From NCBI GenBank assembly GCA_033283385.1, contig JAWMQQ010000001.1:992001-1056000 (forward strand): a DNA stretch of 64,000 nt. The letters are read 5' to 3'. Below the pieces are notes generated by a model. The model was given only the letters and a program-made list of their open reading frames with translations, did not search any database and was not told where the DNA came from. Shown piece by piece: positions 43,392-51,432 of this stretch (positions are counted from its first letter, which is position 1; each line of letters starts with the position of its first letter). A program made the translations under genes and the position numbers. The DNA is from Mangrovimicrobium sp033283385. Lineage in GTDB: Bacteria; Pseudomonadota; Gammaproteobacteria; Pseudomonadales; Halieaceae.

Positions 43392-44222
43392 ATGAGCGCC
43401 GGTCTGACCATTCGCAAAATCCCCTTCGACTTCGAAGGCGTCGAATTCATCTGGAACCCCGCCAACCCGCGGTTTTCCATCGAGATGAACAAGGTGAGTT
43501 TCTTCGCCGTCGGCCTGGAACGCTATTTCTGCCGCGCGGTGCGCGATGCGGAACCGCTGCTGCGCGATCCCGGGGCGCTTGCCCAGGCGCAGGCCTTTCG
43601 CGAGCAGGAGAGTGTCCATTCGCTGGCGCACCGCAAGCACGTCAACGCGCTTGCGCAGCGCTACCCGGGCCTGCGCCAGGGCCTGGAGAAACTGGTCGCT
43701 CATTTCGACGCCCTCTACGAGGCGCGGCCCCTGGCCTTTCACCTCGCCTATGCGGGTGGCCTGGAGAGTATCTTCACACCCAGTTTCAGGATGATGCTGG
43801 ACAACCGCGAGCAGTTGTTCGGCGGCGGCGACGCCCGGGTGGCCTCGCTGTTCCTGTGGCACTTCTGCGAGGAGGTCGAACACCGCAGCGCGGCGCTCGA
43901 CGTCTACAACCACGTGGTCGGCAGCTACTGGTTCCGCCTGCGCAACACGCCGCGCTTCGCGCGCCACGTGGCACAGGGGCTGGCGCTGCTGGAGGCGGAA
44001 TTCAGGCAACACGTTCCCGCCGTGCCGGCCCAGTACTACCGCCTGCCGATGAACGCGGACGTGCCGGTAAAGGACAGGCTCGCGGCCGGTGCGGGGGTGC
44101 TCGCCTCGCTGCTGCCCTGGCACCATCCCTCCAGCCAGCGCGAGCCTGCGTATTTCGCCCAGTGGAAGGCGCGCTATGATCGCGGCGAGGACATGACACA
44201 GGTCTTTGGCGTAAAACAATAA
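43392..44222 (+). CDS. Putative metal-dependent hydrolase (Metal_hydrol, ferritin-like)
   Basis: A 276-residue all-helical protein resembling the PF10118 family of predicted metal-dependent hydrolases. Two ExxH signatures support a dimetal site: REQESVHSLAHRKHV (about 70-84) and FCEEVEHRSAALDVYN (about 158-173). That pattern is also shared with ferritin-like di-iron carboxylate proteins. The start at 43392 (GGGAAG upstream) gives the usual N-terminus; longer sequence back to 43293 overlaps the hydrolase gene. It lies before a membrane-protein gene. Reaction uncharacterised: hydrolase, desaturase or hydroxylase are all possible. Confidence 0.75.
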   Translation: MSAGLTIRKIPFDFEGVEFIWNPANPRFSIEMNKVSFFAVGLERYFCRAVRDAEPLLRDPGALAQAQAFREQESVHSLAHRKHVNALAQRYPGLRQGLEKLVAHFDALYEARPLAFHLAYAGGLESIFTPSFRMMLDNREQLFGGGDARVASLFLWHFCEEVEHRSAALDVYNHVVGSYWFRLRNTPRFARHVAQGLALLEAEFRQHVPAVPAQYYRLPMNADVPVKDRLAAGAGVLASLLPWHHPSSQREPAYFAQWKARYDRGEDMTQVFGVKQ

Positions 44223-44240
44223 AAAGGATCGGATATAGAC

Positions 44241-45332
44241 ATGGTCAGTGAGGCATACCTGCAACTCGCCAGGGAGAAGGCCGGCGGGATCAACGAGGCG
44301 GCGCTGGATTCCCTGGTGTACTGGAACAACCCCTTCGCGCTGAAGCACTGGACCATGAACGTGATCGAGTTGCTGATGATCACGGGTGCTGCGATGGCGC
44401 TGGTGCACGCCTGGCGCGAGTCCCGCCGCGGCGACCCCTCGGGCCTGTGCCTGTGGTTCGCCTGTGTCGTCTACCTGCTGGTGACGGAAGTGCCGCTGTA
44501 TTTTCCCCAGTTGCTGGGCCTGGATATCGGCCTGGTGTTCATGCACAACGAATTCACCGCCGGCATTCTCTACAACCAGACGCCGCTGTATATCGTGGCG
44601 CTGTACCCGGCGCTGATCTACCCGAGCTACCTGCTGGTGCGCGAGAGCGGCATGTTCGAGCGCCGCGGGGGCCTGTGGCTGGGCGCGGTGTGTGTCGGTT
44701 TCGTCCACCACTGCTTCTACGAAATCTTCGATCACTACGGGCCGCAGTTCGCCTGGTGGATCTGGAATTACGACAACCCGATGGTATCCCTGCGGCTGGC
44801 CTCGGTACCCTTCACCAGCATCGTCGTGTTCAGCCTGACGCCGCCGATGGTCGCCGCGCTGCTCGCAAGGCTGGTGTTGCGCCGCTACGTTGCGCGCTGC
44901 GAGAAGCGCTCGGTAACCCCGGCCGCGCCGGTGCTGGTGCTGCTGACCCTGGTGGTCGGCGTGCTGATTCCGCTGATCAATGCGTTTTTGCCCACCAGTA
45001 TGATCTCCGGGCTGGGCCTCAGTGAAAGCCTGGCGACAGGGCTGTACCTGTCGGCGGTTGCCGCGGCGGGATTCGTGGCGCTCTGGGCCGCCGCGCGCTG
45101 GGGATTGAGCGGTCCGATGGCGCTGCGCCAGTACCCGGTGAGTTTCCTGACGGGATTCCTGGTGGTGATGGCCGCGCTGTGGGCCTACGCGCTACCGGAG
45201 TACCTGCACGCTGCAGGCGGCGAATCCGGGCGCGGGACCCCGCTGGGTTCGCTGCCCTATGTGGCCGGGTGCTTTGTGGCCGCGGTCTACCTGCTGTACC
45301 GCCTGGCGGGCAGGCGGCCTGCCCTGGGTTAA
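44241..45332 (+). CDS. Multi-pass membrane protein of unknown function
   Basis: A 363-residue integral membrane protein with about eight to nine hydrophobic segments (for example NVIELLMITGAAMALVHAW near 36, LGAVCVGFVHHCFYEIFDHY near 149 and PVSFLTGFLVVMAALWAYA near 297). The segment VGFVHHCFYEIFDHYG has His/Glu/Asp residues in the membrane, as in membrane-bound metal oxidases or desaturases, but no classic eight-His pattern is present. AAGGA precedes the ATG by about 11 bases. It is the last gene of the LLM operon. Function unknown. Confidence 0.7.
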   Translation: MVSEAYLQLAREKAGGINEAALDSLVYWNNPFALKHWTMNVIELLMITGAAMALVHAWRESRRGDPSGLCLWFACVVYLLVTEVPLYFPQLLGLDIGLVFMHNEFTAGILYNQTPLYIVALYPALIYPSYLLVRESGMFERRGGLWLGAVCVGFVHHCFYEIFDHYGPQFAWWIWNYDNPMVSLRLASVPFTSIVVFSLTPPMVAALLARLVLRRYVARCEKRSVTPAAPVLVLLTLVVGVLIPLINAFLPTSMISGLGLSESLATGLYLSAVAAAGFVALWAAARWGLSGPMALRQYPVSFLTGFLVVMAALWAYALPEYLHAAGGESGRGTPLGSLPYVAGCFVAAVYLLYRLAGRRPALG

Positions 45333-45357
45333 GTCGCTGCAGCCTGGCGTCGATTGC

Positions 45358-45372
45358 GCCCGCCCTGCGGGC
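45358..45372. terminator. Small hairpin between convergent genes
   Basis: GCCCGC, loop CCT, GCGGGC, immediately in front of the stop codon of the OYE gene. Short and without a T-run, so only a possible terminator. Confidence 0.3.
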
Positions 45373-46464
45373 TCAGGCCTCTGCCCGGTACATGAAGTCC
45401 GGCCACTGGCCTTCGATGTATCCGAGGAAGGCGTCACCCACGCCCTGCTCGCGCAGGTAGGTATCCGATACCGGCAGCGAGGTGCTGGTGAAGTTGGCGT
45501 CGTTGTCCGCGCGCAGGGGAAAGTCGTGGTGCAGGATGGCGCCGCGACCGGGCAGCACGAAGTCCGCCCCGTTCTCCAGCGCGTACGCGGCGTCCGCTGC
45601 GCTGTAGAGCTTGCCGGCCACGCCGAGCCTGACGTCCCCGCGGGGAATCTCCGTGAAATAGTCCAGCAGCGGCCGGCCGGCATAGGCTTCCTCCGCCGGC
45701 TGCTTGCGCACGTCCCACATCGACAGATCGATGAAATCGACGGTATTGCTGGCGATGATGCGCCGGTAGGCGTCCATGGCCTCGTCCTGGGAGATCATCA
45801 GCGCCTCGGGTGAGAGCCTGGCACCGACGATGAATCCAGGGCCGCAACGTTCGCGGATACCCTGCAGGATCGCGACCAGCATGCGGCAGCGATTCTCCGC
45901 CGTGCCGCCGAACTCATCCTCGCGCCGGTTGAAATCGCTGCTGATGAACTCGTGGAGCAGGTAAGTGTGGGCGGCGTGCAGTTCGATGCCGTCGAAGCCG
46001 GCGCGTTGCGCGCGCTCGGCGCCGGCGATGAAGTCCGCGATACACGCGTGGACCTCGGCGTTGCTCATCGCCCGGGCGCCGGCGGCGGAGTCGTCGGAGG
46101 GCGCCAGCACGGGGGAGTTATCGTCCTCGCGCAGCGCCCGCAGGCCTGCGTGGTAGAGCTGTACCAGCGCCAGCGAGCCGTGCTGGTGCAGCATGTCAGC
46201 GAAGCGGGAAAGGTCGGGCAGCAGGGCGTCATTGTCGATCCCCAACTGGCCGGGAAAACCCTTGCCGCTGCGCTGAACATAGGCCGCAGCAGTCAGTACC
46301 ATGCCGAAACCGCCCTCGGCGCGCATCGACAGCCAGTGGAAGTCCGCCGGTGACGGCGCGCCGTTGTCCTCGCTCTGGCAGTTGGTCATGGGCGCCAGCA
46401 TCCAGCGGTTGGCGGAGCGCTTGCCGCAGGGAAATTCCAGCGGCCGGGCGGAGAGTCTGGTCAT
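45373..46464 (-). CDS. Old-yellow-enzyme-type NADH:flavin oxidoreductase
   Basis: A 363-residue FMN TIM-barrel of the OYE/2,4-dienoyl-CoA reductase branch, without the C-terminal iron-sulfur and FAD domains. LAPMTNCQSEDNG (about 26-38), LVQLYHAG and the HAAHTYLLHEFIS active-site strip (about 162-174) are visible. FNRREDEFGG follows. These enzymes reduce activated C=C bonds, as in dienones. The gene is 9 bp downstream of a P450 gene, with which it is co-transcribed. Confidence 0.88.
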   Translation of the reverse strand: MTRLSARPLEFPCGKRSANRWMLAPMTNCQSEDNGAPSPADFHWLSMRAEGGFGMVLTAAAYVQRSGKGFPGQLGIDNDALLPDLSRFADMLHQHGSLALVQLYHAGLRALREDDNSPVLAPSDDSAAGARAMSNAEVHACIADFIAGAERAQRAGFDGIELHAAHTYLLHEFISSDFNRREDEFGGTAENRCRMLVAILQGIRERCGPGFIVGARLSPEALMISQDEAMDAYRRIIASNTVDFIDLSMWDVRKQPAEEAYAGRPLLDYFTEIPRGDVRLGVAGKLYSAADAAYALENGADFVLPGRGAILHHDFPLRADNDANFTSTSLPVSDTYLREQGVGDAFLGYIEGQWPDFMYRAEA

Positions 46465-46473
46465 GGCGGCGCT

Positions 46474-47757
46474 TCAGTCCTCGAGCTCGAATTCGATCGG
46501 CAGTTTCTTCAGGCCGTTGATGAAGAAACTCTGCAGTAATTGCGGCTCGCCGGCCAGTTTTACCGATTTGAGTCGCGGCAGCATTTCCTCGAACAGGATG
46601 CGCATTTCCATCTTGGCCAGGTGCTGGCCGAGACATAGGTGCGGGCCGTAGCCAAAGGCCACGTGCTTGTTCGGGCTGCGGTCGATGTCGAAGGTGTCCG
46701 CGTTCGGAACCACGTCCTCGTCGCGGCTGGCGGAGGCGTAGCACAGCATGATCCAGTCGTCCTTCTTCAGGGGCCGGCCGTTGACCACCGTATCCTCGGC
46801 GACCGAGCGCATGAAGTTCTTCACCGGTGAAGTCCAGCGGATGCTTTCCTCGATAAACGCCGGCAGCAGGGACATGTCCGCCTTCAGGCGCTCCAGCAGG
46901 CCGGGCTGGGTGGCCAGGGCCCACATGGCGGTGGAGGTGGAAGACGAGGTGGTATCGTGACCGGCGGTCGCGATCACCAGGTAGTAGCCGTTGAGCGCGT
47001 TGTCGGAGATCGGCTTGCCGTCGACCTGGGCATTCACCAGCACGCTGGCCAGGTCATCCGCGGGTTCCGCGCGGCGGCGGTCGGTGATGGTCTGGAAGTA
47101 ATCGAACATCTCCTTGACCACCGCCTGCTGGATGGCGGACATCTCCTCGTTGCTCATCTCGGACAGCATGGCTTTCACGTCAGGGTCCAGCGGCCCGAAG
47201 ATTTCCTGGGTCAGCTTGAGCAGGAAGGGGAAGTCCTCCTCCGGCACGCCGAGAATGTTCATGATCACTTCCAGCGGGTAGTTCAGGGACACGCCGGCGA
47301 CGAAGTCGCCGCTGCCGCCCATCTCTTCCAGCTTGCCCACGGACTTTCTGGCGATGATACGGATTTCCTCCTCGCGCTTTTTCAGGTTCGCCGGCATGAA
47401 CCAGGACTGGGTCAGCATGCGGTATTTCATGTGTACCGGCGGGTCCATCTGGATCAGCGAGAGGGCGATCGGAGAGTCGGACATCTGGTTGGAAACGGCC
47501 GCGCTTTTCTTGTCCATGATGGTCGAGGGACGGTTGCCGTAGGGAAAGCGCTTGTTGTCCTTGCCGATCTCGCAGAGGTCGTCGTATCGGGTCACCACCC
47601 AGAACGGGTCGAAACCCTCGATCTCGGCTACACCCAGGGGCTGGTTCGCGCGAAGCCAGGCGTAGGTCTCGTAGAGTTCGTCGCTGGCGTAGACTTTCGG
47701 ATCCACGAGCCTGGCGGCAATGTCACTGGGAATGGTGAAATCGGTGTCTGCTGTCAT
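46474..47757 (-). CDS. Cytochrome P450
   Basis: A 427-residue P450. Haem loop FGYGPHLCLGQHLAKME (Cys about 374), I-helix ATAGHDTTSSSTS (about 260-272) and ExxR in EESIRW (about 300). The I-helix AGxDT pair is intact. It starts 57 bp from a type 2 operator candidate and 86 bp from a type 1 candidate in the divergent region with the TetR gene, so it is likely repressed by that TetR. Size and context recall steroid- and terpene-oxidising bacterial P450s, but no subfamily can be given. Confidence 0.92.
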   Translation of the reverse strand: MTADTDFTIPSDIAARLVDPKVYASDELYETYAWLRANQPLGVAEIEGFDPFWVVTRYDDLCEIGKDNKRFPYGNRPSTIMDKKSAAVSNQMSDSPIALSLIQMDPPVHMKYRMLTQSWFMPANLKKREEEIRIIARKSVGKLEEMGGSGDFVAGVSLNYPLEVIMNILGVPEEDFPFLLKLTQEIFGPLDPDVKAMLSEMSNEEMSAIQQAVVKEMFDYFQTITDRRRAEPADDLASVLVNAQVDGKPISDNALNGYYLVIATAGHDTTSSSTSTAMWALATQPGLLERLKADMSLLPAFIEESIRWTSPVKNFMRSVAEDTVVNGRPLKKDDWIMLCYASASRDEDVVPNADTFDIDRSPNKHVAFGYGPHLCLGQHLAKMEMRILFEEMLPRLKSVKLAGEPQLLQSFFINGLKKLPIEFELED

Positions 47758-47813
47758 CGTCGTTACCCGGAGTATTTTATCGATTGAGGGAGTTAGCGGG
47801 CTGTCGCAATAAT

Positions 47814-47835
47814 ATCGAAACTATTATGTTTCGAT
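47814..47835. promoter_or_regulatory. Candidate operator, type 2 (ATCGAAAC-N6-GTTTCGAT)
   Basis: Perfect inverted repeat with arms ATCGAAAC and GTTTCGAT, spacer TATTAT. It lies midway between the P450 (minus) and TetR (plus) genes. The same arms and spacer length occur at 34307 and, weakly, at 13902. Confidence 0.65.
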
Positions 47836-47842
47836 TTGTGAT

Positions 47843-47861
47843 AATTTACAATGTGTCAGTA
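47843..47861. promoter_or_regulatory. Candidate operator, type 1 (AATTTAC-N5-GTCAGTA)
   Basis: Left half AATTTAC, spacer AATGT, right half GTCAGTA; 12 of 14 matches. It is 8 bp from the type 2 site, making this the only region with both motifs. Confidence 0.45.
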
Positions 47862-47946
47862 ATCAACAAGTGGTGACAGGTGATGAGACCCCGCACGAGC
47901 GGCCGGCCCGAGAGCGATTTCCACCCACTGTCCGGAAGGGTGTCGA

Positions 47947-48549
47947 GTGTCTGACCCGGCTGGAAACCGGCGGCCGGGCCGCCAGCGCGATCCCGCAGTC
48001 GACGAGGCGATACTCGCGGCCGCGCTGCAGATTCTGGTGGAGAACGGCTACGGCGAATTCACCATGCAGGGGGTGATCAGCCGCGCCGGTGTGTCCTCGG
48101 CCACTCTCTATCGGCGCTGGGCAACCTCGGACGAACTGGTGTTGGCGGCACTGCGCTCCATCCAGCCGGAGCCGGTGAATATCGACACCGGCGAGCTGGA
48201 CGCGGATATTGCCGGGTTTGTCGATTACCTCGTGGGTGCGCTGCAAAGCCTGGAGGACATCGCCGCGGCCGAGGCCAGCCACCCGCGCGCGCCGGAAGCC
48301 ATGCGAGCCGAGGTGGGCAGGATGTTCGCCGAGCCGCGTATCGCGATGTTGCGCGACATTCTCGAGCGGGCGGTAGGGCGCGGTGAACTGGCGTCCATGC
48401 CGTCGCTCGGGCATGCCTGGACTTTCGTGGTCAGCCCGCTCCACCATCGCCTTTACCTGCAGGGGGAGCGACTGTCGCCAAACTTTGTCGCCAGCACCAG
48501 GCGCTTCCTGATTGCGGGACTGCGCGCGCTGGCCAACGCAGAAAAATAA
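47947..48549 (+). CDS. TetR-family transcriptional regulator
   Basis: A 200-residue regulator starting at GTG. The helix-turn-helix is QGVISRAGVSSATLYRRWAT (about 40-59). It is the closest relative, by eye, of the TetR at 13948 (shared YRRWA recognition helix). The upstream region carries both operator types, so autoregulation together with the divergent P450 is likely. An ATG at 47883 with a longer frame is possible but lacks the family N-terminus. Ligand unknown. Confidence 0.88.
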   Translation: MSDPAGNRRPGRQRDPAVDEAILAAALQILVENGYGEFTMQGVISRAGVSSATLYRRWATSDELVLAALRSIQPEPVNIDTGELDADIAGFVDYLVGALQSLEDIAAAEASHPRAPEAMRAEVGRMFAEPRIAMLRDILERAVGRGELASMPSLGHAWTFVVSPLHHRLYLQGERLSPNFVASTRRFLIAGLRALANAEK

Positions 48550-48626
48550 ACCGGGAAGGGCGCACGCTTCGCCACGATAACTGCAGCGATAAGAACAGCA
48601 CCTGGATACGGGTAAGGACTGGAACA

Positions 48627-49619
48627 ATGAAACGTTGGCTAAAAAAGCCCGAAGGCGCCAACTGGGGCGAGTTCGGCGATGACGACCGGGTGGGCCGCAT
48701 GAACCTGGTGACCCCGGCGTGCCGTCGCCGGGCGCTGGCCGAGGCGCGGGAGGGCCGGGTCTTTGTACTCAGCCTGCCGCTGGATCATCCCCGCGGTGGT
48801 ATTTTCCCAGGTCGCCACGCGCCCTCGCTGGAGCCGACCATCGCCCGCGACGGGCGCACTATGTACGACTGGACCGTGGTGGGCGCCATCGACGTTGTCA
48901 ACGACGACCGGGTGACCATGGACCTGCAGTACTCCACCCAGTGGGACGGTCTGAGCCACTACGGCGTGCGCTTCGACAGCGACGGCGACGGCGAGGCGGA
49001 GCACGTGTACTACAACGGCTTCAGCTCGGACGACTTTATCCAGCCGGGTCCGGATCGCGAGCCGCGGGCGCTGTCGCTGGGCATCGAGCATCTCGCGCAG
49101 ACCGGCGTACAGGGCCGGGGAGTACTGGTGGACATCCGCGAGGCCGGCGCCGGCCCCCACAATCTCGTGAACTTCGCGGCCCTGCGCGAGGCGATGCAGG
49201 CGCAGTCGGTGCAGGTCGAGGAGGGGGACTTTCTCTGCCTTTACACGGGCTACGCCGACCTGCTGCTGCGCGATGGCGCGGATGTCAGCACCGATGAACT
49301 CGCCGCCTGTCCGGGCCTCGAAGGCGGCGACCCGGAACTGCTGCGCTGGATCGACGAGTCGGGCGTTGCGGCGATCTGTGCCGACAACCCGATGGTCGAG
49401 AAGATCGAGGGCGTACAGCGCTGCGAGGACGCGGCACTGCTGCCACTGCACGAGCACTGCCTGGTCAAGCTGGGTATCCACCTCGGCGAACTCTGGTGGT
49501 TCGGCGAACTCGCGCCGTGGCTGCGGGAAAACCGGCGCAGCGGTTTCCTGCTGACCGCGCCGCCGCTCAGGCTGCCGGGCGCCGTGGGCTCGCCCGCAAC
49601 CCCGGTGGCGACAGTCTAA
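48627..49619 (+). CDS. Cyclase family protein (kynurenine-formamidase-like)
   Basis: A 330-residue metal-dependent hydrolase of the Cyclase (PF04199) family. The substrate/metal loop is TQWDGLSHYGVRFD (about 106-119), which replaces the classic HxGTHxD with a TQWD-GxxHxG version typical of the longer bacterial branch. HPRGGIFPGRHAP is near 53. GGA precedes the ATG. It may open a lactone- or formamide-like ring intermediate. An amidohydrolase follows 67 bp later, with its own operator candidate between. Confidence 0.83.
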   Translation: MKRWLKKPEGANWGEFGDDDRVGRMNLVTPACRRRALAEAREGRVFVLSLPLDHPRGGIFPGRHAPSLEPTIARDGRTMYDWTVVGAIDVVNDDRVTMDLQYSTQWDGLSHYGVRFDSDGDGEAEHVYYNGFSSDDFIQPGPDREPRALSLGIEHLAQTGVQGRGVLVDIREAGAGPHNLVNFAALREAMQAQSVQVEEGDFLCLYTGYADLLLRDGADVSTDELAACPGLEGGDPELLRWIDESGVAAICADNPMVEKIEGVQRCEDAALLPLHEHCLVKLGIHLGELWWFGELAPWLRENRRSGFLLTAPPLRLPGAVGSPATPVATV

Positions 49620-49638
49620 AATTGATAGACCGTCAATT
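49620..49638. promoter_or_regulatory. Candidate operator, type 1 (AATTGAT-N5-GTCAATT)
   Basis: Left half AATTGAT, spacer AGACC, right half GTCAATT: a full match to AAYTRAY-N5-GTCARTT. It begins at the last base of the cyclase stop codon and is about 49 bp before the amidohydrolase start. Confidence 0.6.
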
Positions 49639-49686
49639 AATGAGTATGATTCTCACCCGTCAGAAAAATATAAAAGCGAGGTGAAC

Positions 49687-51432
49687 ATGAACTTCAGGAT
49701 ACTGATTCGCAATGGCACTGTCGTGGATGGCACCGGCGCAGCACCGCGTGCGGCGGACGTGCGCGTCGACGGCGGCCGCATCGTCGAGGTCGGCGCCGGC
49801 CTCGCAGCCGCCACCGGCGAACGCGTCGTGGACGCCACCGGCTGTTTAGTCACCCCGGGTTTCATCGAGACCCACAACCACTGGGACGGCGGCGCCTGGT
49901 GGTCGCCGATGATGGAGCCGGCGGCGGCCTACGGCATCACCACATCGATCAACGGCAACTGCGGCTTCTCCATGGCGCCGGCGAGGCCGGAGATCCTCGA
50001 CGACGTGGTCGACATCTTTAATTTCTTCGAGGACATTCCCGAGCAGCCGATGCAGAAACTGGTGCCCTGGGACTGGCGCAAGTGGAGCGAGTACAAGGCC
50101 TCCTTCCAGCGCAACGTGAAGACCCCGGTGCACTTCGCCGCCTTCTGCGGACACATCCCGCTGCGGCTGTACGTGATGGGTAACGAGGCCTGGGAGCGCG
50201 CCGCGACCACCGAAGAAATCGCGCAGATGTGCGAGCTGCTGGACGATGCCATGCAGGCGGGCGCCATGGGCCTTTCCTCCAACCATCTCGACTACGACAA
50301 GCACGACCGGCCGCTGCCGTCCCAGCTCGCGGACGATGCCGAATTTTCCGCGTTGATGGGAGTGGTGGCGAACTACCCCGGCGCCACGGTGCAGGTCGTC
50401 GTCGATCACTTCATGCGCATGACCGGACCGGACCAGGCCGAACGCCTGGGCAACCTCGCCCACGAGGTGGGTGTGCGGCTGCAGTGGGCCGGGGTCCCGA
50501 CACTGCAGTTCCAGTCCGCAATCAGTGAAAAATCCATCGCCGTGCACGAGCGCTTCAAGGCCGAGGGCAAGGACAACTGGACCGGCTACCACCACGTGTC
50601 GCCGACCTCGGTGATCAACTTCTGCCGGTCCCTGGTGTTCGCCCAGAACGGCAACCAGGTCTGGCAGGAAGTCATCGACACCGGGGACCGCGAGGCCAAG
50701 AACCGTATGCTCGCGGACCCGGCCTGGCTGGACCGGGCGCGGGAGTCCTGGAACAACCAGTACGCCCACTCCTACCTGCACGACCCCACCGCCCTGACCC
50801 TGAAGGAAAGTGAAACCGGCTACGGCCCGGTGGGCTGTACGCTGGCCGATTACATGGCCGAGACCGGCATCGATCACGCCTCCGACGCGATGGCGCAGTG
50901 GGTGTTGAACAACGGCCCCGAGTCCGTCGTGCACAAGCGCTCCTGGGAGCGCAACGAGGAGGTATTGCTGGGCCTGCTGCGCGACCCGCGTTCCGTCGGC
51001 AACATCTCCGACGGCGGCGCCCACGGCAAGATGTTCTGCGGCTACGGCGACAACATCCTGCTGCTCACCGAGTTCGTGCGCGACCGCGGCCTGCTGAAGA
51101 TCGAGGAGGCCGTGCATGTGATGACGGGTAAACTCGCGGATTTCTTCGGCCTGCACCAGCGCGGCGTGATCGCCGTGGGCAAGGTGGCGGATATCGCGGT
51201 ATTCGACCTGCAGCAGGTGGAGCGCCGCCCCGAGGAGCGTATCTGGGACGTGTGGGACGGGGAGGGCGGCCGCACCTACCGCTACACCCGCGCACCTGCC
51301 CCCATGCTGATCACCCTGGTCAACGGTGTGCCGACCTTCGACAACGGCGCGGTCACCGGCCGCTTCCCCGGCGACTTCGTCGGCCCGGAACCCGACCCCG
51401 CCGAAGCACCGGCACTCGCCGCCAACGCCTAG
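49687..51432 (+). CDS. Amidohydrolase family 3 (D-aminoacylase-like) protein
   Basis: A 581-residue metallo-amidohydrolase of the N-acyl-D-amino-acid deacylase/dihydroorotase superfamily. The metal motif is ETHNHWDGG (about 60-68); GNCGFSMAP follows (about 95-103). SDGGAHGKMF (about 442-451) is the distal metal Asp region. The C-terminal sandwich domain contains VGKVADIAVFDLQQ. Start: GTG at 49681 or ATG at 49687; GAGGTGA just upstream suits the ATG. Similar proteins occur near steroid and lipid genes and their true substrates are unknown. Confidence 0.87.
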   Translation: MNFRILIRNGTVVDGTGAAPRAADVRVDGGRIVEVGAGLAAATGERVVDATGCLVTPGFIETHNHWDGGAWWSPMMEPAAAYGITTSINGNCGFSMAPARPEILDDVVDIFNFFEDIPEQPMQKLVPWDWRKWSEYKASFQRNVKTPVHFAAFCGHIPLRLYVMGNEAWERAATTEEIAQMCELLDDAMQAGAMGLSSNHLDYDKHDRPLPSQLADDAEFSALMGVVANYPGATVQVVVDHFMRMTGPDQAERLGNLAHEVGVRLQWAGVPTLQFQSAISEKSIAVHERFKAEGKDNWTGYHHVSPTSVINFCRSLVFAQNGNQVWQEVIDTGDREAKNRMLADPAWLDRARESWNNQYAHSYLHDPTALTLKESETGYGPVGCTLADYMAETGIDHASDAMAQWVLNNGPESVVHKRSWERNEEVLLGLLRDPRSVGNISDGGAHGKMFCGYGDNILLLTEFVRDRGLLKIEEAVHVMTGKLADFFGLHQRGVIAVGKVADIAVFDLQQVERRPEERIWDVWDGEGGRTYRYTRAPAPMLITLVNGVPTFDNGAVTGRFPGDFVGPEPDPAEAPALAANA

